DNA from: Phocaeicola faecicola
GTDB taxonomy: Bacteria > Bacteroidota > Bacteroidia > Bacteroidales > Bacteroidaceae
DNA: 64,000 nt
Direction: 5' to 3'
Assembly: GCF_013618865.1 (NCBI RefSeq)
Contig: NZ_JABSOE010000007.1
Span: 30,424 to 94,423 of the forward strand
This document shows positions 17,404-26,035 of this stretch, in pieces (position 1 is the stretch's first letter; each line of letters opens with the position of its first letter). The translations under genes were made by a program, and so were the position numbers. The notes under the pieces are model-generated. The model searched no databases, was not told the DNA's origin, and saw only the letters and a list, made by a program, of their open reading frames with translations.

Positions 17404-17447
17404 AAAACAACAAGAGGCATCTTTTCGGGTGAAAAGGTGCCTCTTGT
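17404..17447 (-). terminator. Terminator of the DHOD-like gene
   Basis: A 16-bp stem with one wobble (17410-17425 with 17432-17447) has a 6-nt loop. On the minus strand it is followed by a short T-run. It lies 23 bp after the stop at 17470. Confidence 0.7.
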
Positions 17448-17469
17448 AAGGAATGCAGCCGCAGAGGAA

Positions 17470-18447
17470 TTATTCCTCGTGGTTGCTGTAATATTTCATG
17501 AACTGCGTACGTTCGAACGGGTTGACGCTTCCGGCAGTGTTGGCATTCATCTTGCCCTTGAACTGAGCCAGGTTTTCGAAACCTTTGTCGTCCATCCATT
17601 CTGCCAGTTCTTTTTTCATGCTTTCAATTTCTTTCGGACCGTACTGGTAGATGGCGCTGCACACTTCTACGGCAGTGGCTCCGGCCAGGATAGACTTGAT
17701 GACTCCTTTACCGCAGTGTACTCCACCGGAAATGGCATAGTCGAGCTGAGGGATGGCAGCCGAAGCGATGGCTGTCCAGCGCAGACGGTCGGCGAGTTCG
17801 GCTTTCGTACTCATTACGTTGGTGTTGCAGTATGTGAGTGTCTCAATGTTGAAGTCCGGCTGGTAGAAACGGTTGAACAGCACTACGGCTGCGGCACCGT
17901 TGGCATACAACTGGTTGATCAGGGCAACCGGGTTGGTCAGGTTGGCACCGAGTTTCATGATGACAGGGATGCGGACTGCCTGACGGATGTGTCTTAATGT
18001 ATCGATATGCTGCTGTTCAAACTTGCCCGGAGTGTAGTCCTTGTCGGTCTGGAGAGCGAGGATGTTGATTTCCAGAGCGTCTGCTCCTGCTTCTTCCATG
18101 ATCTTGGCAAACTCTGTCCACTCATTGTCCGAGTAGCAGTTGATGCTGGCAATCACCGGAATCTTGCATGCTTTCTTAGCCTCTCTGATCAGGTTTACGT
18201 GTTCGTTCAAGGTGTTTGAACGTACGTAGGCACCCAGGTAATCGTCGGCTTCGGGAGAACCGTAACCGCTCATGGTGCCTGCCTGTATGTTGATCTGTTC
18301 TTCGAAAACAGACTTCAGTACGACTGCACCGGCGCCTGCTTCCTCCAGTTTCTTTATTTTCTCAACGCTGTTAGTCAATCCGGAACTGCTGATGATGATC
18401 GGATTTTCCAGTGTTAATCCTGCAAATGTTGTTTTTAATTGTGCCAT
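17470..18447 (-). CDS. Dihydroorotate dehydrogenase-like flavoprotein
   Basis: The 325-residue TIM-barrel protein opens LKTTFAGLTLENPIIISSSG, as in class 1 dihydroorotate dehydrogenases. FMN-phosphate blocks are visible near the end (SGGVHCGKGVIKSILAGATA). The central active-site loop reads SINCYSDNEW. It is related to, but distinct from, PyrD proper: the substrate-binding Asn pattern is incomplete by eye, and no pyr genes are nearby. The actual reaction is therefore uncertain. It is 12 bp downstream of yggS on the same strand, so the two are likely co-transcribed. Confidence 0.75.
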   Translation of the reverse strand: MAQLKTTFAGLTLENPIIISSSGLTNSVEKIKKLEEAGAGAVVLKSVFEEQINIQAGTMSGYGSPEADDYLGAYVRSNTLNEHVNLIREAKKACKIPVIASINCYSDNEWTEFAKIMEEAGADALEINILALQTDKDYTPGKFEQQHIDTLRHIRQAVRIPVIMKLGANLTNPVALINQLYANGAAAVVLFNRFYQPDFNIETLTYCNTNVMSTKAELADRLRWTAIASAAIPQLDYAISGGVHCGKGVIKSILAGATAVEVCSAIYQYGPKEIESMKKELAEWMDDKGFENLAQFKGKMNANTAGSVNPFERTQFMKYYSNHEE

Positions 18448-18459
18448 ATGTTTTAAGTT

Positions 18460-19131
18460 TTAATAGATTCGGTCTCCAAAAATTTTACTTCCTACCCGTA
18501 CCAGCGTACTTCCTCTTTTTACGGCTTCCGGATAATCGTGTGACATCCCCATAGACAGTTCGCAGAACTGACTGTTTCCTGAAAAATAGGAGTTTTTCAA
18601 TTCTTTGAAAAAATCACTGAGCGACTGGAACTCCTGCTGTATTTGGTGCAGGTCATCTGTATACGAGGCCATTCCCATGATTCCTGCAATGGATACATGA
18701 GAAAGATTCTTCCATTCTCCTTCGGCAAGCAGGGCCCGGCATTCTTCGAAAGTAAATCCGAATTTGCTTTCCTCCTGGGCGACGTGCATCTCCAGCAGGC
18801 AGGGAATAACGCGGTTGACCTTGGCTGCCTGTTTGTCGATTTCGCACAGCAGCTTGAAAGAGTCTACCGCATGAATCATGCTGACAAAAGGAGCAATGTA
18901 TTTTACCTTGTTGGTCTGCAGATGCCCGATGAAATGCCACTCGATATCTTTCGGCAGTGATTCGTACTTGCCGGTCAGTTCCTGCACCTTGCTTTCGCCG
19001 AAGATGCGCTGCCCCATGTCATACGCTTCCCGGATGGCTTCTGCCGGGTGGAACTTGGATACGGCAACCAGTCTTGTCTGCGGAGGGAGTTCCGCCAGTA
19101 TCTCTTTCAGATGTAATTGAATATCGGTCAT
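18460..19131 (-). CDS. YggS/PLPHP family PLP-homeostasis protein
   Basis: The 223-residue single-domain TIM-barrel protein binds pyridoxal phosphate without known catalysis and buffers cellular PLP. The PLP lysine is in RLVAVSKFHPAEAI (about residue 26). FGESKVQEL, WHFIGHLQTNKVKYI (65-79) and the C-terminal LSMGMSHDYPEAV with STLVRVGSKIFG are all family hallmarks. It lies 12 bp from the DHOD-like gene and 12 bp from the DUF4494 gene, consistent with an operon. Confidence 0.93.
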   Translation of the reverse strand: MTDIQLHLKEILAELPPQTRLVAVSKFHPAEAIREAYDMGQRIFGESKVQELTGKYESLPKDIEWHFIGHLQTNKVKYIAPFVSMIHAVDSFKLLCEIDKQAAKVNRVIPCLLEMHVAQEESKFGFTFEECRALLAEGEWKNLSHVSIAGIMGMASYTDDLHQIQQEFQSLSDFFKELKNSYFSGNSQFCELSMGMSHDYPEAVKRGSTLVRVGSKIFGDRIY

Positions 19132-19143
19132 GGCAATCAGGAT

Positions 19144-19623
19144 TTATCGTTTGTCTGCGTCCGGAAATTCCGGTTTTACATTGGGTTCTGCCGAGTAAGG
19201 ATATACATCCATGATGGCGGTTTCGGCCACTGAGGCAATGACGTAATCGGCCATTGTGCCTTTCATGCCTTCGTCCAGCTTGTGGATGGCATCCCGAAGG
19301 TCGGCTGCCTGTACCAGTACGTTGGTTGAGGTCTTTTTCTCAGCACCGCTTTTCTCGTCCAGTGTAATGAAGTAGAGCTTGCATTTGAACCAGCGGTCTG
19401 CTGCATCTTCCTCACAGGGAAAAAGTTCACTGTAATTGGCCCGCTTGATGTCGGACACCGTAAATTCTCCACTGATAAACGGAGTTATTTCTTCGATAAT
19501 ACGTGATTCTGCTTCTGTAAAACTGAGTGCGTCTACCAGATAAGGTTCCGTAACCTTCTTGTTCATACCATTTTCGGCTATCTTCTCATAGCGTATTTTG
19601 CACTCAAACCAGTTATGCATCAT
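19144..19623 (-). CDS. DUF4494 protein
   Basis: The 159-residue soluble protein opens MHNWFECKIRYEKIAENG, typical of the Bacteroidetes DUF4494 family. DRWFKCKLYFITLDEKSG near residue 85 is an internal echo of the start (WFxCKxxY), suggesting two related halves. Function is not known. It lies 12 bp upstream of yggS on the same strand. Either of two initial Met codons could be used. Confidence 0.75.
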   Translation of the reverse strand: MMHNWFECKIRYEKIAENGMNKKVTEPYLVDALSFTEAESRIIEEITPFISGEFTVSDIKRANYSELFPCEEDAADRWFKCKLYFITLDEKSGAEKKTSTNVLVQAADLRDAIHKLDEGMKGTMADYVIASVAETAIMDVYPYSAEPNVKPEFPDADKR

Positions 19624-19715
19624 AATTCTAAATTCTTTATGTAATTAGTAAAACCTTCCTGCAAAGATATATTAAAAATTAATCCTGCCTAAGAGAAAAA
19701 ACAGTTTTTTCAGGA

Positions 19716-20957
19716 TTATTCTCTCTGCTTGCACCGGTTTTGCAGCATAAAGGCTTTCAGCAATTCGGCATGGTGTCCCTGAATCAGCACGTGGTGGTTG
19801 CCCAGCGGATTCCTCAGGAAATAATCGGCCGGACTGTTCAGCCGGACTCTTACCTGTGTCCGGCAACAGGTTGCCAGATTGGTGTTTTCGGTGAGGTATC
19901 CTTCGGCCACGTAGAACTCGTCGAGGCATTCTCCTCCACATTTGAAGAGGGTGACTTCCTCTTCGTGCATCAGGCCCTGGATGGCAATGCCTTTCCCCGT
20001 CTCAAAATGGTCGCGCAGAATGAAATCGGTGGTCATGCGGGTAGGGATGGAGCAGTGCGCCAGCAGCAGTTCGTTGCGCTGTACGTCGACAAAAGAGGGA
20101 TTCCCCATGAAAGCCGGCTGATCGGTCAGGGTCTGTGCCATGAGCATGGTCATGATGGTCTGCAGGTCTCCTTCGCATCCGGCAGGGATACCTTCGTCGT
20201 TCAGCAGTGACAAGGCCAGGCAGCCCGTAGTATTCAGTTCCTCGATCAGTGAGAAGCAGGATACGGCAACCGCATTTAGCTGTTCTTCCCTGCAGGTTTC
20301 CTGCAATGCCCGGTAAAGTCGCATGGCACGCAGCAGGTCGTCGGGAGTCGCATCCTGACAGGCCTTGGCACGTGAGGCGAACAGGGAGGCTTCCGGTCCG
20401 ATGTCGTCGTTGGAAATCTGGTGGAACCGCTTGTAGACATCTTCTATGGGAATGTCGGTATAGGTGACTCCCCACCGTTGTCCGGCCAGCAGGTAATCGA
20501 CGTGACTGGCTACCAGCCAGGGAGCGGGACTTCCGATGACTCCGATCCGTTTCCCTTTCATCTTGCGCTTGGCGATGAAGGTCCTGTAATGCTCCAGCAC
20601 CTGCTGTACCATGTATTCGGCCGTTCCGTGAATGATGCGTACCTTCAGGGCCTTCGTACGTATGCATGCCGCAATTTCCAGGGCCGCAGCCAGTGAGTTG
20701 TTCAGTCCGTCGGCCAGGATGGTGATGGGATAGGGGAATGCACTGACGCAGCGCATGGCCTGGTCTTCCACACCGCCACTGGCGATGAAGATCATCTTAA
20801 AGGCATTGGAAGGGATGGTATCCGCCTCGTGGTAAGGAGTCAGATGGAGGGTAAAGAATCTTTCCAGGGAAATGAAAAAATCCTTGTGGCTTTCGTAAAC
20901 CCATTCTTTTCGATAGTTTCCGGAAGTAAATATAATCAGATATAATTCCATATGCAT
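19716..20957 (-). CDS. Fucose/arabinose isomerase-like protein
   Basis: The 413-residue protein resembles the L-fucose/L-arabinose isomerase superfamily. GKRIGVIGSPAPWLVASHVD (about 135-154) is a Rossmann-like segment, FSLIEELNTTGCLALSLLND near 230 resembles the conserved middle region, and PAGCEGDLQTIMTMLMAQTL near 253 matches the CEGD-type metal-site block. The C-terminus GNHHVLIQGHHAELLKAF fits the His-containing end. Such enzymes interconvert aldoses and ketoses in the cytoplasm. It is about 60-180 residues shorter than FucI or AraA, so substrate and activity are uncertain. The gene stands alone. The next gene upstream is divergent. Confidence 0.65.
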   Translation of the reverse strand: MHMELYLIIFTSGNYRKEWVYESHKDFFISLERFFTLHLTPYHEADTIPSNAFKMIFIASGGVEDQAMRCVSAFPYPITILADGLNNSLAAALEIAACIRTKALKVRIIHGTAEYMVQQVLEHYRTFIAKRKMKGKRIGVIGSPAPWLVASHVDYLLAGQRWGVTYTDIPIEDVYKRFHQISNDDIGPEASLFASRAKACQDATPDDLLRAMRLYRALQETCREEQLNAVAVSCFSLIEELNTTGCLALSLLNDEGIPAGCEGDLQTIMTMLMAQTLTDQPAFMGNPSFVDVQRNELLLAHCSIPTRMTTDFILRDHFETGKGIAIQGLMHEEEVTLFKCGGECLDEFYVAEGYLTENTNLATCCRTQVRVRLNSPADYFLRNPLGNHHVLIQGHHAELLKAFMLQNRCKQRE

Positions 20958-21305
20958 AGTGTCTTATTATTGTCTTTAATGTATTACGAATATAAGTTTT
21001 TTCTGCGACTTATCCTTGCAGGTTGGGGGAGATTTGTGTTTTTTTTAATAGCCGCCTGTCTGTAGTTGTATATTTTTGAATTTCACTGCTTTTAATAAGG
21101 ATTGTTTAACGGTATCGGAACGGCAGGGGCCCGGTGCGAGGCTTTCGGGATGCGGAAGCTGCGGGAATTCCCTTGTCTTTTTGAGGGCAAATGTTGTGTA
21201 ATAAATCCTTTCGGAGTATCTTTGCAGCCCGAAAAGAGAACTGTGGCATGGAGTAGCTTATAATCTTATGTCTCAGAATGTTGAAATTAATTAAGTGCGG
21301 ACAAA
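20958..21305. other. Divergent intergenic region
   Basis: These 348 bp separate the isomerase-like gene (minus) and the PP-loop gene (plus). They contain TATTTTTG at 21071-21078 and the better placed TATCTTTG at 21217-21224. No gene or RNA was recognised. Confidence 0.5.
21217..21224 (+). promoter_or_regulatory. -7 element of the TtcA-like gene
   Basis: TATCTTTG matches TAnnTTTG exactly. A TTGTG at 21194-21198 lies 18 bp upstream as a weak -33. The mRNA leader would be about 75 nt. Confidence 0.6.
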
Positions 21306-22049
21306 ATGCAGAAAGAAGAAGACAAGCTGATGCGGCGGATTGAGAAGCGTTTTAGCAAGGGTGTGGTGCAATACGGATTGATTGAGGAGGGGGATAAAAT
21401 CCTGGTGGGACTTTCCGGCGGAAAGGATTCGCTGGCTTTGCTGGAACTGCTGGCCCGGCGTTCCCGGATCTACAAGCCGCGTTTCAGTGTGGTGGCGGCT
21501 CATGTGGTGATGACGAACATCCCTTATGAATCGGATATCGAGTACCTGCGCCGTTTTGCGGAGGAACTGAATGTGCCGTTCGTGCGCTATGAGACTTCTT
21601 TCGACCTGTCCAGCGACACCCGTAAGTCGCCTTGTTTCCTTTGTTCGTGGAACCGCCGCAAGGCGCTGTTTACCGTGGCCAAGGAGCATGGCTGCAATAA
21701 GATTGCTCTGGGACATCATATGGACGATATTCTGGAAACCTTGCTCATGAACATGACGTTCCAGGGAGCCGTGAGTACCATGCCTCCCCGTCTGGTCATG
21801 CGCAAGTTCGACATGACGATTATCCGTCCGATGTGTCTGGTGCATGAGTCCGACTTGGTGGAACTGGCTGCCTTGCGCGGTTACAGAAAGCAGATCAAGA
21901 ACTGTCCTTATGAGAAGGATTCGTTCCGTTCGGACATCAAGCGCATCCTGCGCGAACTGGAGAAACTGAATCCGGAGGCGCGGTACAGTCTGTGGGGGAG
22001 TATGAATAACATACAGACCGACCTGCTGCCGGAGGAAATCGGGAAATAA
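21306..22049 (+). CDS. TtcA-family PP-loop ATPase (tRNA thiolation)
   Basis: The 247-residue protein has the PP-loop LVGLSGGKDSLALLE (residues 34-48), the TtcA-type cysteine pair in SPCFLCSWNRRKALF (about 111-125) and GHHMDDILETLLMNMTFQG (about 138-156). TtcA uses an Fe-S cluster to install 2-thiocytidine at tRNA position 32. I see one CxxC plus a later NCPYEKDSFR, so the second cysteine motif differs from the E. coli protein. A related thiolation or lysidine-type role cannot be excluded. The DUF486 gene follows 34 bp downstream. Confidence 0.82.
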   Translation: MQKEEDKLMRRIEKRFSKGVVQYGLIEEGDKILVGLSGGKDSLALLELLARRSRIYKPRFSVVAAHVVMTNIPYESDIEYLRRFAEELNVPFVRYETSFDLSSDTRKSPCFLCSWNRRKALFTVAKEHGCNKIALGHHMDDILETLLMNMTFQGAVSTMPPRLVMRKFDMTIIRPMCLVHESDLVELAALRGYRKQIKNCPYEKDSFRSDIKRILRELEKLNPEARYSLWGSMNNIQTDLLPEEIGK

Positions 22050-22083
22050 CACAGATAAAACAGTGAATAAAAAATAGAAGGTT

Positions 22084-22458
22084 ATGTTGTCACAAGGTAT
22101 TTATTCAGTATTGTTACTGATTTTGTCGAATGTATTTATGACATTTGCGTGGTACGGTCACTTGAAGATGCGGGAAGAATTCAGCTGGTTTGCTTCCCTG
22201 CCTCTGATCGGGGTTATCGCTTTCAGTTGGGCAATTGCTTTTTTTGAGTACTGCCTGCAGGTTCCTGCCAACCGTCTGGGATTCCGTGACAGTGGCGGTC
22301 CGTTCGATATCATGCAGCTGAAGGTGATTCAGGAGGTAATCACGCTGATGGTCTTCACGGTGTTCTCCATGATTGCGTTTAAGATGGAACTCAAGTGGAA
22401 CCACCTGGCAGCTTTTGTCTGCCTTTGTCTGGCTGTCTATTTCGTCTTCAAGAAATAA
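22084..22458 (+). CDS. DUF486 (DMT-family) small membrane protein
   Basis: The 124-residue protein has four hydrophobic helices (about residues 5-20, 30-52, 80-98 and 104-121). NRLGFRDSGGPFDIMQLKVI near 60-80 is the conserved DUF486 loop. It is an inner-membrane protein of unknown transport role. It is on the same strand as the TtcA-like gene, 34 bp downstream. A GC-rich hairpin follows at 22490-22533. Confidence 0.85.
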   Translation: MLSQGIYSVLLLILSNVFMTFAWYGHLKMREEFSWFASLPLIGVIAFSWAIAFFEYCLQVPANRLGFRDSGGPFDIMQLKVIQEVITLMVFTVFSMIAFKMELKWNHLAAFVCLCLAVYFVFKK

Positions 22459-22489
22459 GGAAATACATCGGAATTGGTCGTTAACGGAA

Positions 22490-22533
22490 CTGCCGCCCTG
22501 CTGGAGTCTGACAAGACACCCGCAGGGCGGCAG
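22490..22533. terminator. GC-rich hairpin between convergent genes
   Basis: CTGCCGCCCTGC (22490-22501) pairs perfectly with 22522-22533. It lies between the DUF486 gene and lysA, which converge. T-tracts are poor on both sides, so termination is probable but not certain. Confidence 0.6.
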
Positions 22534-22598
22534 TGGTGTTTATGTAGAGCCATCGGTCTCAAAAGAAACCTGTGCCGGAGCATTTCCGGCACCGAGGC

Positions 22599-23759
22599 TT
22601 ACATCAATTCATCCGAGGTATATCCTTTCGGGAGTTCACGGCAGTTGTAGCCGGAAGCCATAATCTCTCCGTAGGCACCGGCAGAGCGCAGGGCGATGAG
22701 GTCTCCGCGTTCCACCTTGTTCAGGTCGATGGCCTTTCCGAAGACATCGGAAGATTCGCAGATCGGACCTACCACGTCGTAGGTTTCCATCGCTTTCTCA
22801 GAAGTGATGTTCTCAATTTTGTGGTAAGCCTGATAGAGGGCCGGACGGATCAGGTCGGTCATACCGGCATCTACGATGGCAAACTGCTTGTTGGTTCCCT
22901 GTTTTACGTAAATCACTCGGGTAATCAGGCTTCCGCACTGTCCTACCACCGAGCGTCCCAGTTCGAAATGCAGGGTCTGCTGAGGACGGAGTCTCAGGTG
23001 CTTGTGGTAAGTCGCGAAGTATTCCGCAAAGTCAGGAATCGGCTGGCGGTTAGGGTGTGCATAATCGATGCCCAGTCCTCCGCCTACGTTGATATGCTCA
23101 ACGATGATCTGTCGTGCATACAGCTTTTCCTGCAGTTCATTGATGCGGTTGCAGAGTGCGATGAAGTCGCCCATGTCCAGAATCTGTGAACCGATGTGGA
23201 AATGCAGTCCCACGAATTTGACGTGGCTCATCTCCAGGGCACGGTCGATGATGCGGTCCATGTCCTGCATGCTGATACCGAACTTGTTCTCTGCCAGTCC
23301 GGTAGTGATGTTGGCATGCGTATGGGCACCTACGTCGGGATTGATACGGAAGGCTACCCGGGCAATCTTGTTCTTGGCAGCTGCCAGTTCGTTGATGACC
23401 TCCAGTTCCGGAACCGATTCCACATTGAAGCAGAAAATATCGTAGTCCAGTCCCAGGTTGATTTCCTTGTCGGTCTTTCCTACACCGGCATATACAATCT
23501 TGCTTCCCGGGAAACCGGCTTTGATGGCCGCCTTGATTTCTCCGCCGCTTACACAGTCCACGCCCAGTCCGCTTTCACGGATCACGCTCAGGATCTTCGG
23601 ATTGGCATTGGCCTTTACGGCATAATGCACGCAATATTTGTTGTTCTTTTCGGTTTCCTTACGGATGGTATTCAGTGTCTCACGCAACAAACCGGTATCA
23701 TAATAGTAAAACGGAGTTTCCAGCTCCCTGAATTTATTGATTGGAAATGTACCTTTCAT
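22599..23759 (-). CDS. lysA: Diaminopimelate decarboxylase
   Basis: The 386-residue fold-type III PLP enzyme performs the last step of lysine synthesis. The PLP lysine is in YCVHYAVKANANPKI (about residues 42-56). VDCVSGGEIKAAI, LHFHIGSQI near 190, HINVGGGLGIDY near 220 and GPICESSDVFGKA near 330 (the catalytic Cys of the partner site) are all visible. The length fits a short LysA. lysC lies 108 bp upstream on the same strand, with a hairpin between them, so expression may be partly coupled. Confidence 0.96.
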   Translation of the reverse strand: MKGTFPINKFRELETPFYYYDTGLLRETLNTIRKETEKNNKYCVHYAVKANANPKILSVIRESGLGVDCVSGGEIKAAIKAGFPGSKIVYAGVGKTDKEINLGLDYDIFCFNVESVPELEVINELAAAKNKIARVAFRINPDVGAHTHANITTGLAENKFGISMQDMDRIIDRALEMSHVKFVGLHFHIGSQILDMGDFIALCNRINELQEKLYARQIIVEHINVGGGLGIDYAHPNRQPIPDFAEYFATYHKHLRLRPQQTLHFELGRSVVGQCGSLITRVIYVKQGTNKQFAIVDAGMTDLIRPALYQAYHKIENITSEKAMETYDVVGPICESSDVFGKAIDLNKVERGDLIALRSAGAYGEIMASGYNCRELPKGYTSDELM

Positions 23760-23781
23760 AATTGTAAACTGAATATTAAAA

Positions 23782-23821
23782 AAACGGATGGCCCGGTCCC
23801 TGAGGAATGTGCCATCCGTTT
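23782..23821 (-). terminator. Hairpin between lysC and lysA
   Basis: AAACGGATGGC (23782-23792) pairs with GCCATCCGTTT (23811-23821). On the minus strand it is followed by a T-rich run, so it acts as a terminator or attenuator after lysC, before lysA. Confidence 0.7.
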
Positions 23822-23867
23822 CACAAATTATTTGTATGTCGGACGGGTATGCCCGGCAAATGAATAC

Positions 23868-25187
23868 TTACTTGTTGTTGAACAATACGTCACTCAACGA
23901 CTGCAATGCTTTCTTCTTGTCCGATTCACGGATCAGGAAAGAGATGTTGTAGTTGCTTCCGCCGAACGAAATCATACGTACCGGAATGTCACGCATGGCA
24001 TCCAGCGCCTTGGCTTCGAAACCTACATTTTCCCATTCCAGGTCGCCTACCACACATACGATACACATGTCGTGGTCTACGGTTACCGTACCGTATTTCT
24101 TCAGGTCGTCCACGATTTCATTCAGGTGCTTGGTGTTGTCAATCGACATCGATACACCTACTTCCGAAGTACATACCATATCGATGGCAGTCTGGTAGCT
24201 TTCGAAAATCTCGAATACCTTGCGCAGGAATCCGTGAGCCAGCAGCATACGGCTTGATTTGATCTTGATGGCCGTAATGTTGTCCTTGGCAGCCACAGCC
24301 TTGATCTTTCCCTTTTCCGTATCATTGGAAATGAGAGTGCCCGGAGCGGTCGGTTCCATGGTGTTCAGCAGACGTACCGGAATGTTGGCGTATTTAGCCG
24401 GCTGCACGCAAGTCGGGTGCAGGATCTTGGCTCCGAAATAAGCCAGTTCGGCAGCTTCCTCGAAATGTAGCTGACGTACCGGAGAAGTCTTGTCGACGAT
24501 TCTCGGGTCGTTGTCGTGCATACCGTCGATATCGGTCCAGATCTGAATTTCAGATGCATTGACCGCAGCACCGATCAGTGAAGCCGTATAGTCACTTCCG
24601 CCTCGCTGCAGGTTGTCGATTTCTCCGTAAGCGTTGCGGCAGATAAATCCTTGTGTAATGTAAATCTCCTGGTCTGGATGTGCTTCCAGCTGGACAGCAA
24701 TTTTTTCACGGATGTAATTCAAGTCCGGTTCACTGTTCTTGTCAGTGCGCATGAATTCCAATGCCGGAATCAGGACAGCCTTCACTCCCTGCTCACAAAG
24801 GTAATTGGTTACCATGTTGGTAGAGATGATTTCTCCTTGTGCCAGAATGACTTTCTCTTCGAACAGTGTGAAAATATCCTTGGTATAAGAGCGGATGTAA
24901 TCAAAAACAGACTTGACAAACTCCCATGTCTTCTGTTTGTATTCTTCAGTAGAATAAAGCTCCTCAATATGCTGTTTATATTTGCTTTCCAGCTTATTGA
25001 TGATTTCATTCGCACCTTCAGGATTTTTCTTGTACAGATAATCCGAAATTTCAACCAGGGTGTTGGTAGTCCCTGACATTGCTGACAGCACTACAATCTT
25101 CTGTTCGCCGTCAGTAATCAATTTGGTAACATCCTTCATTCTCTGTGCAGAACCTACAGATGTTCCTCCAAACTTTAAAACTTTCAT
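23868..25187 (-). CDS. lysC: Aspartate kinase
   Basis: The 439-residue monofunctional kinase phosphorylates aspartate at the head of the lysine/threonine/methionine pathway. It opens MKVLKFGGTSVGSAQRMKDV with the KFGGTS motif. FICRNAYGEIDNLQRGGSDYTA (here split by its GRGGSD-like turn, near residues 185-205) and IWTDIDGMHDNDPRIV are the substrate and ATP blocks. The last 150 residues hold two ACT domains (ITAIKIKSSRML and NYNISFLIRESDKKKAL regions), which usually mediate feedback inhibition. No homoserine dehydrogenase domain is fused. A -7 element lies at 25239-25246. Confidence 0.96.
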   Translation of the reverse strand: MKVLKFGGTSVGSAQRMKDVTKLITDGEQKIVVLSAMSGTTNTLVEISDYLYKKNPEGANEIINKLESKYKQHIEELYSTEEYKQKTWEFVKSVFDYIRSYTKDIFTLFEEKVILAQGEIISTNMVTNYLCEQGVKAVLIPALEFMRTDKNSEPDLNYIREKIAVQLEAHPDQEIYITQGFICRNAYGEIDNLQRGGSDYTASLIGAAVNASEIQIWTDIDGMHDNDPRIVDKTSPVRQLHFEEAAELAYFGAKILHPTCVQPAKYANIPVRLLNTMEPTAPGTLISNDTEKGKIKAVAAKDNITAIKIKSSRMLLAHGFLRKVFEIFESYQTAIDMVCTSEVGVSMSIDNTKHLNEIVDDLKKYGTVTVDHDMCIVCVVGDLEWENVGFEAKALDAMRDIPVRMISFGGSNYNISFLIRESDKKKALQSLSDVLFNNK

Positions 25188-25238
25188 TTTTCGTTTCGAA
25201 TTTTAGTTATTCTATTAAAATATACTGTCTTTTGGGGG

Positions 25239-25246
25239 CAAAGATA
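25239..25246 (-). promoter_or_regulatory. -7 element of lysC
   Basis: The minus strand reads TATCTTTG, 51 bp before the start codon. The mRNA leader of about 46 nt holds no hairpin or leader peptide that I could find. Confidence 0.65.
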
Positions 25247-25307
25247 ATATTTTTCCTGGTTTTTTGGAATATTCCGACCAAAAATACTTTATGTATATTT
25301 TTTTAAT

Positions 25308-25982
25308 CTACTCTTCCCGGGTCATGCGGTGTTCGTGGCACCGGTAGGTGGTTCCGGGAAACTCCTTCAGCAGGTTGAGATTGTGGGTGGTCATGATGAT
25401 GGCTGCCCCTTGTCTGCAGATGTCCTGCAACAGCTGTACGATGTGTCTTCCGGTCTCCACATCCAGGTTTCCGGTCGGCTCGTCGGCCAGTATCACTTCC
25501 GGGTTGTTCAGTATGGCACGGGCAATCACGATGCGCTGCTGTTCCCCTCCCGACAGTTCGTTCGGCATCTTGTATCCTTTGTTTTCCATGCCTACCAGCT
25601 TCAGCACTTCAAAAATCCGGCTTTCGATTTCATTCTTTTTCTTCCAGCCGGTGGCCTGAAGGACAAATTCCAGATTGTCGAACACATTCCGGTCGGTCAG
25701 CAACTGGAAATCCTGGAAGATAATGCCCAGTTTTCTCCGCAGTCCGGCTATTTCCTTGGGCTTGATGGTACGCATGTTCTTGTCCAGTACCCTTGCCTCT
25801 CCCTGACTGATGTTCAGTTCCCCGTAAATGGTCTTCAGGAAACTGGATTTGCCGCTTCCCACCTTTCCGATGAGATAGACAAATTCTCCTTTCCGGATAT
25901 CGAAATCAATATCCGACAGGATGTTATATTCCTTCTGGTCGATATTGACCCCACGGTAACTGATAAGTATTTCTTCTTCCAT
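25308..25982 (-). CDS. FtsE-like ABC transporter ATP-binding protein
   Basis: The 224-residue ATPase has Walker A GKVGSGKSSFLKTI (about 38-51), a Q-loop in IIFQDFQLL, the signature ELSGGEQQRIVIARA (about 140-154), Walker B VILADEPTGNLD and the switch His in TTHNLNLL. By length and sequence it resembles FtsE, which with FtsX links peptidoglycan hydrolysis to cell division. The permease partner is not beside it. The neighbours are lysC and hisIE, so the FtsE assignment is by similarity only. Confidence 0.8.
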   Translation of the reverse strand: MEEEILISYRGVNIDQKEYNILSDIDFDIRKGEFVYLIGKVGSGKSSFLKTIYGELNISQGEARVLDKNMRTIKPKEIAGLRRKLGIIFQDFQLLTDRNVFDNLEFVLQATGWKKKNEIESRIFEVLKLVGMENKGYKMPNELSGGEQQRIVIARAILNNPEVILADEPTGNLDVETGRHIVQLLQDICRQGAAIIMTTHNLNLLKEFPGTTYRCHEHRMTREE

Positions 25983-26035
25983 AAATTGAGCTTGTTGGTA
26001 AATAAACAGACTTGGTGAGGTAAAGATACGACTTT

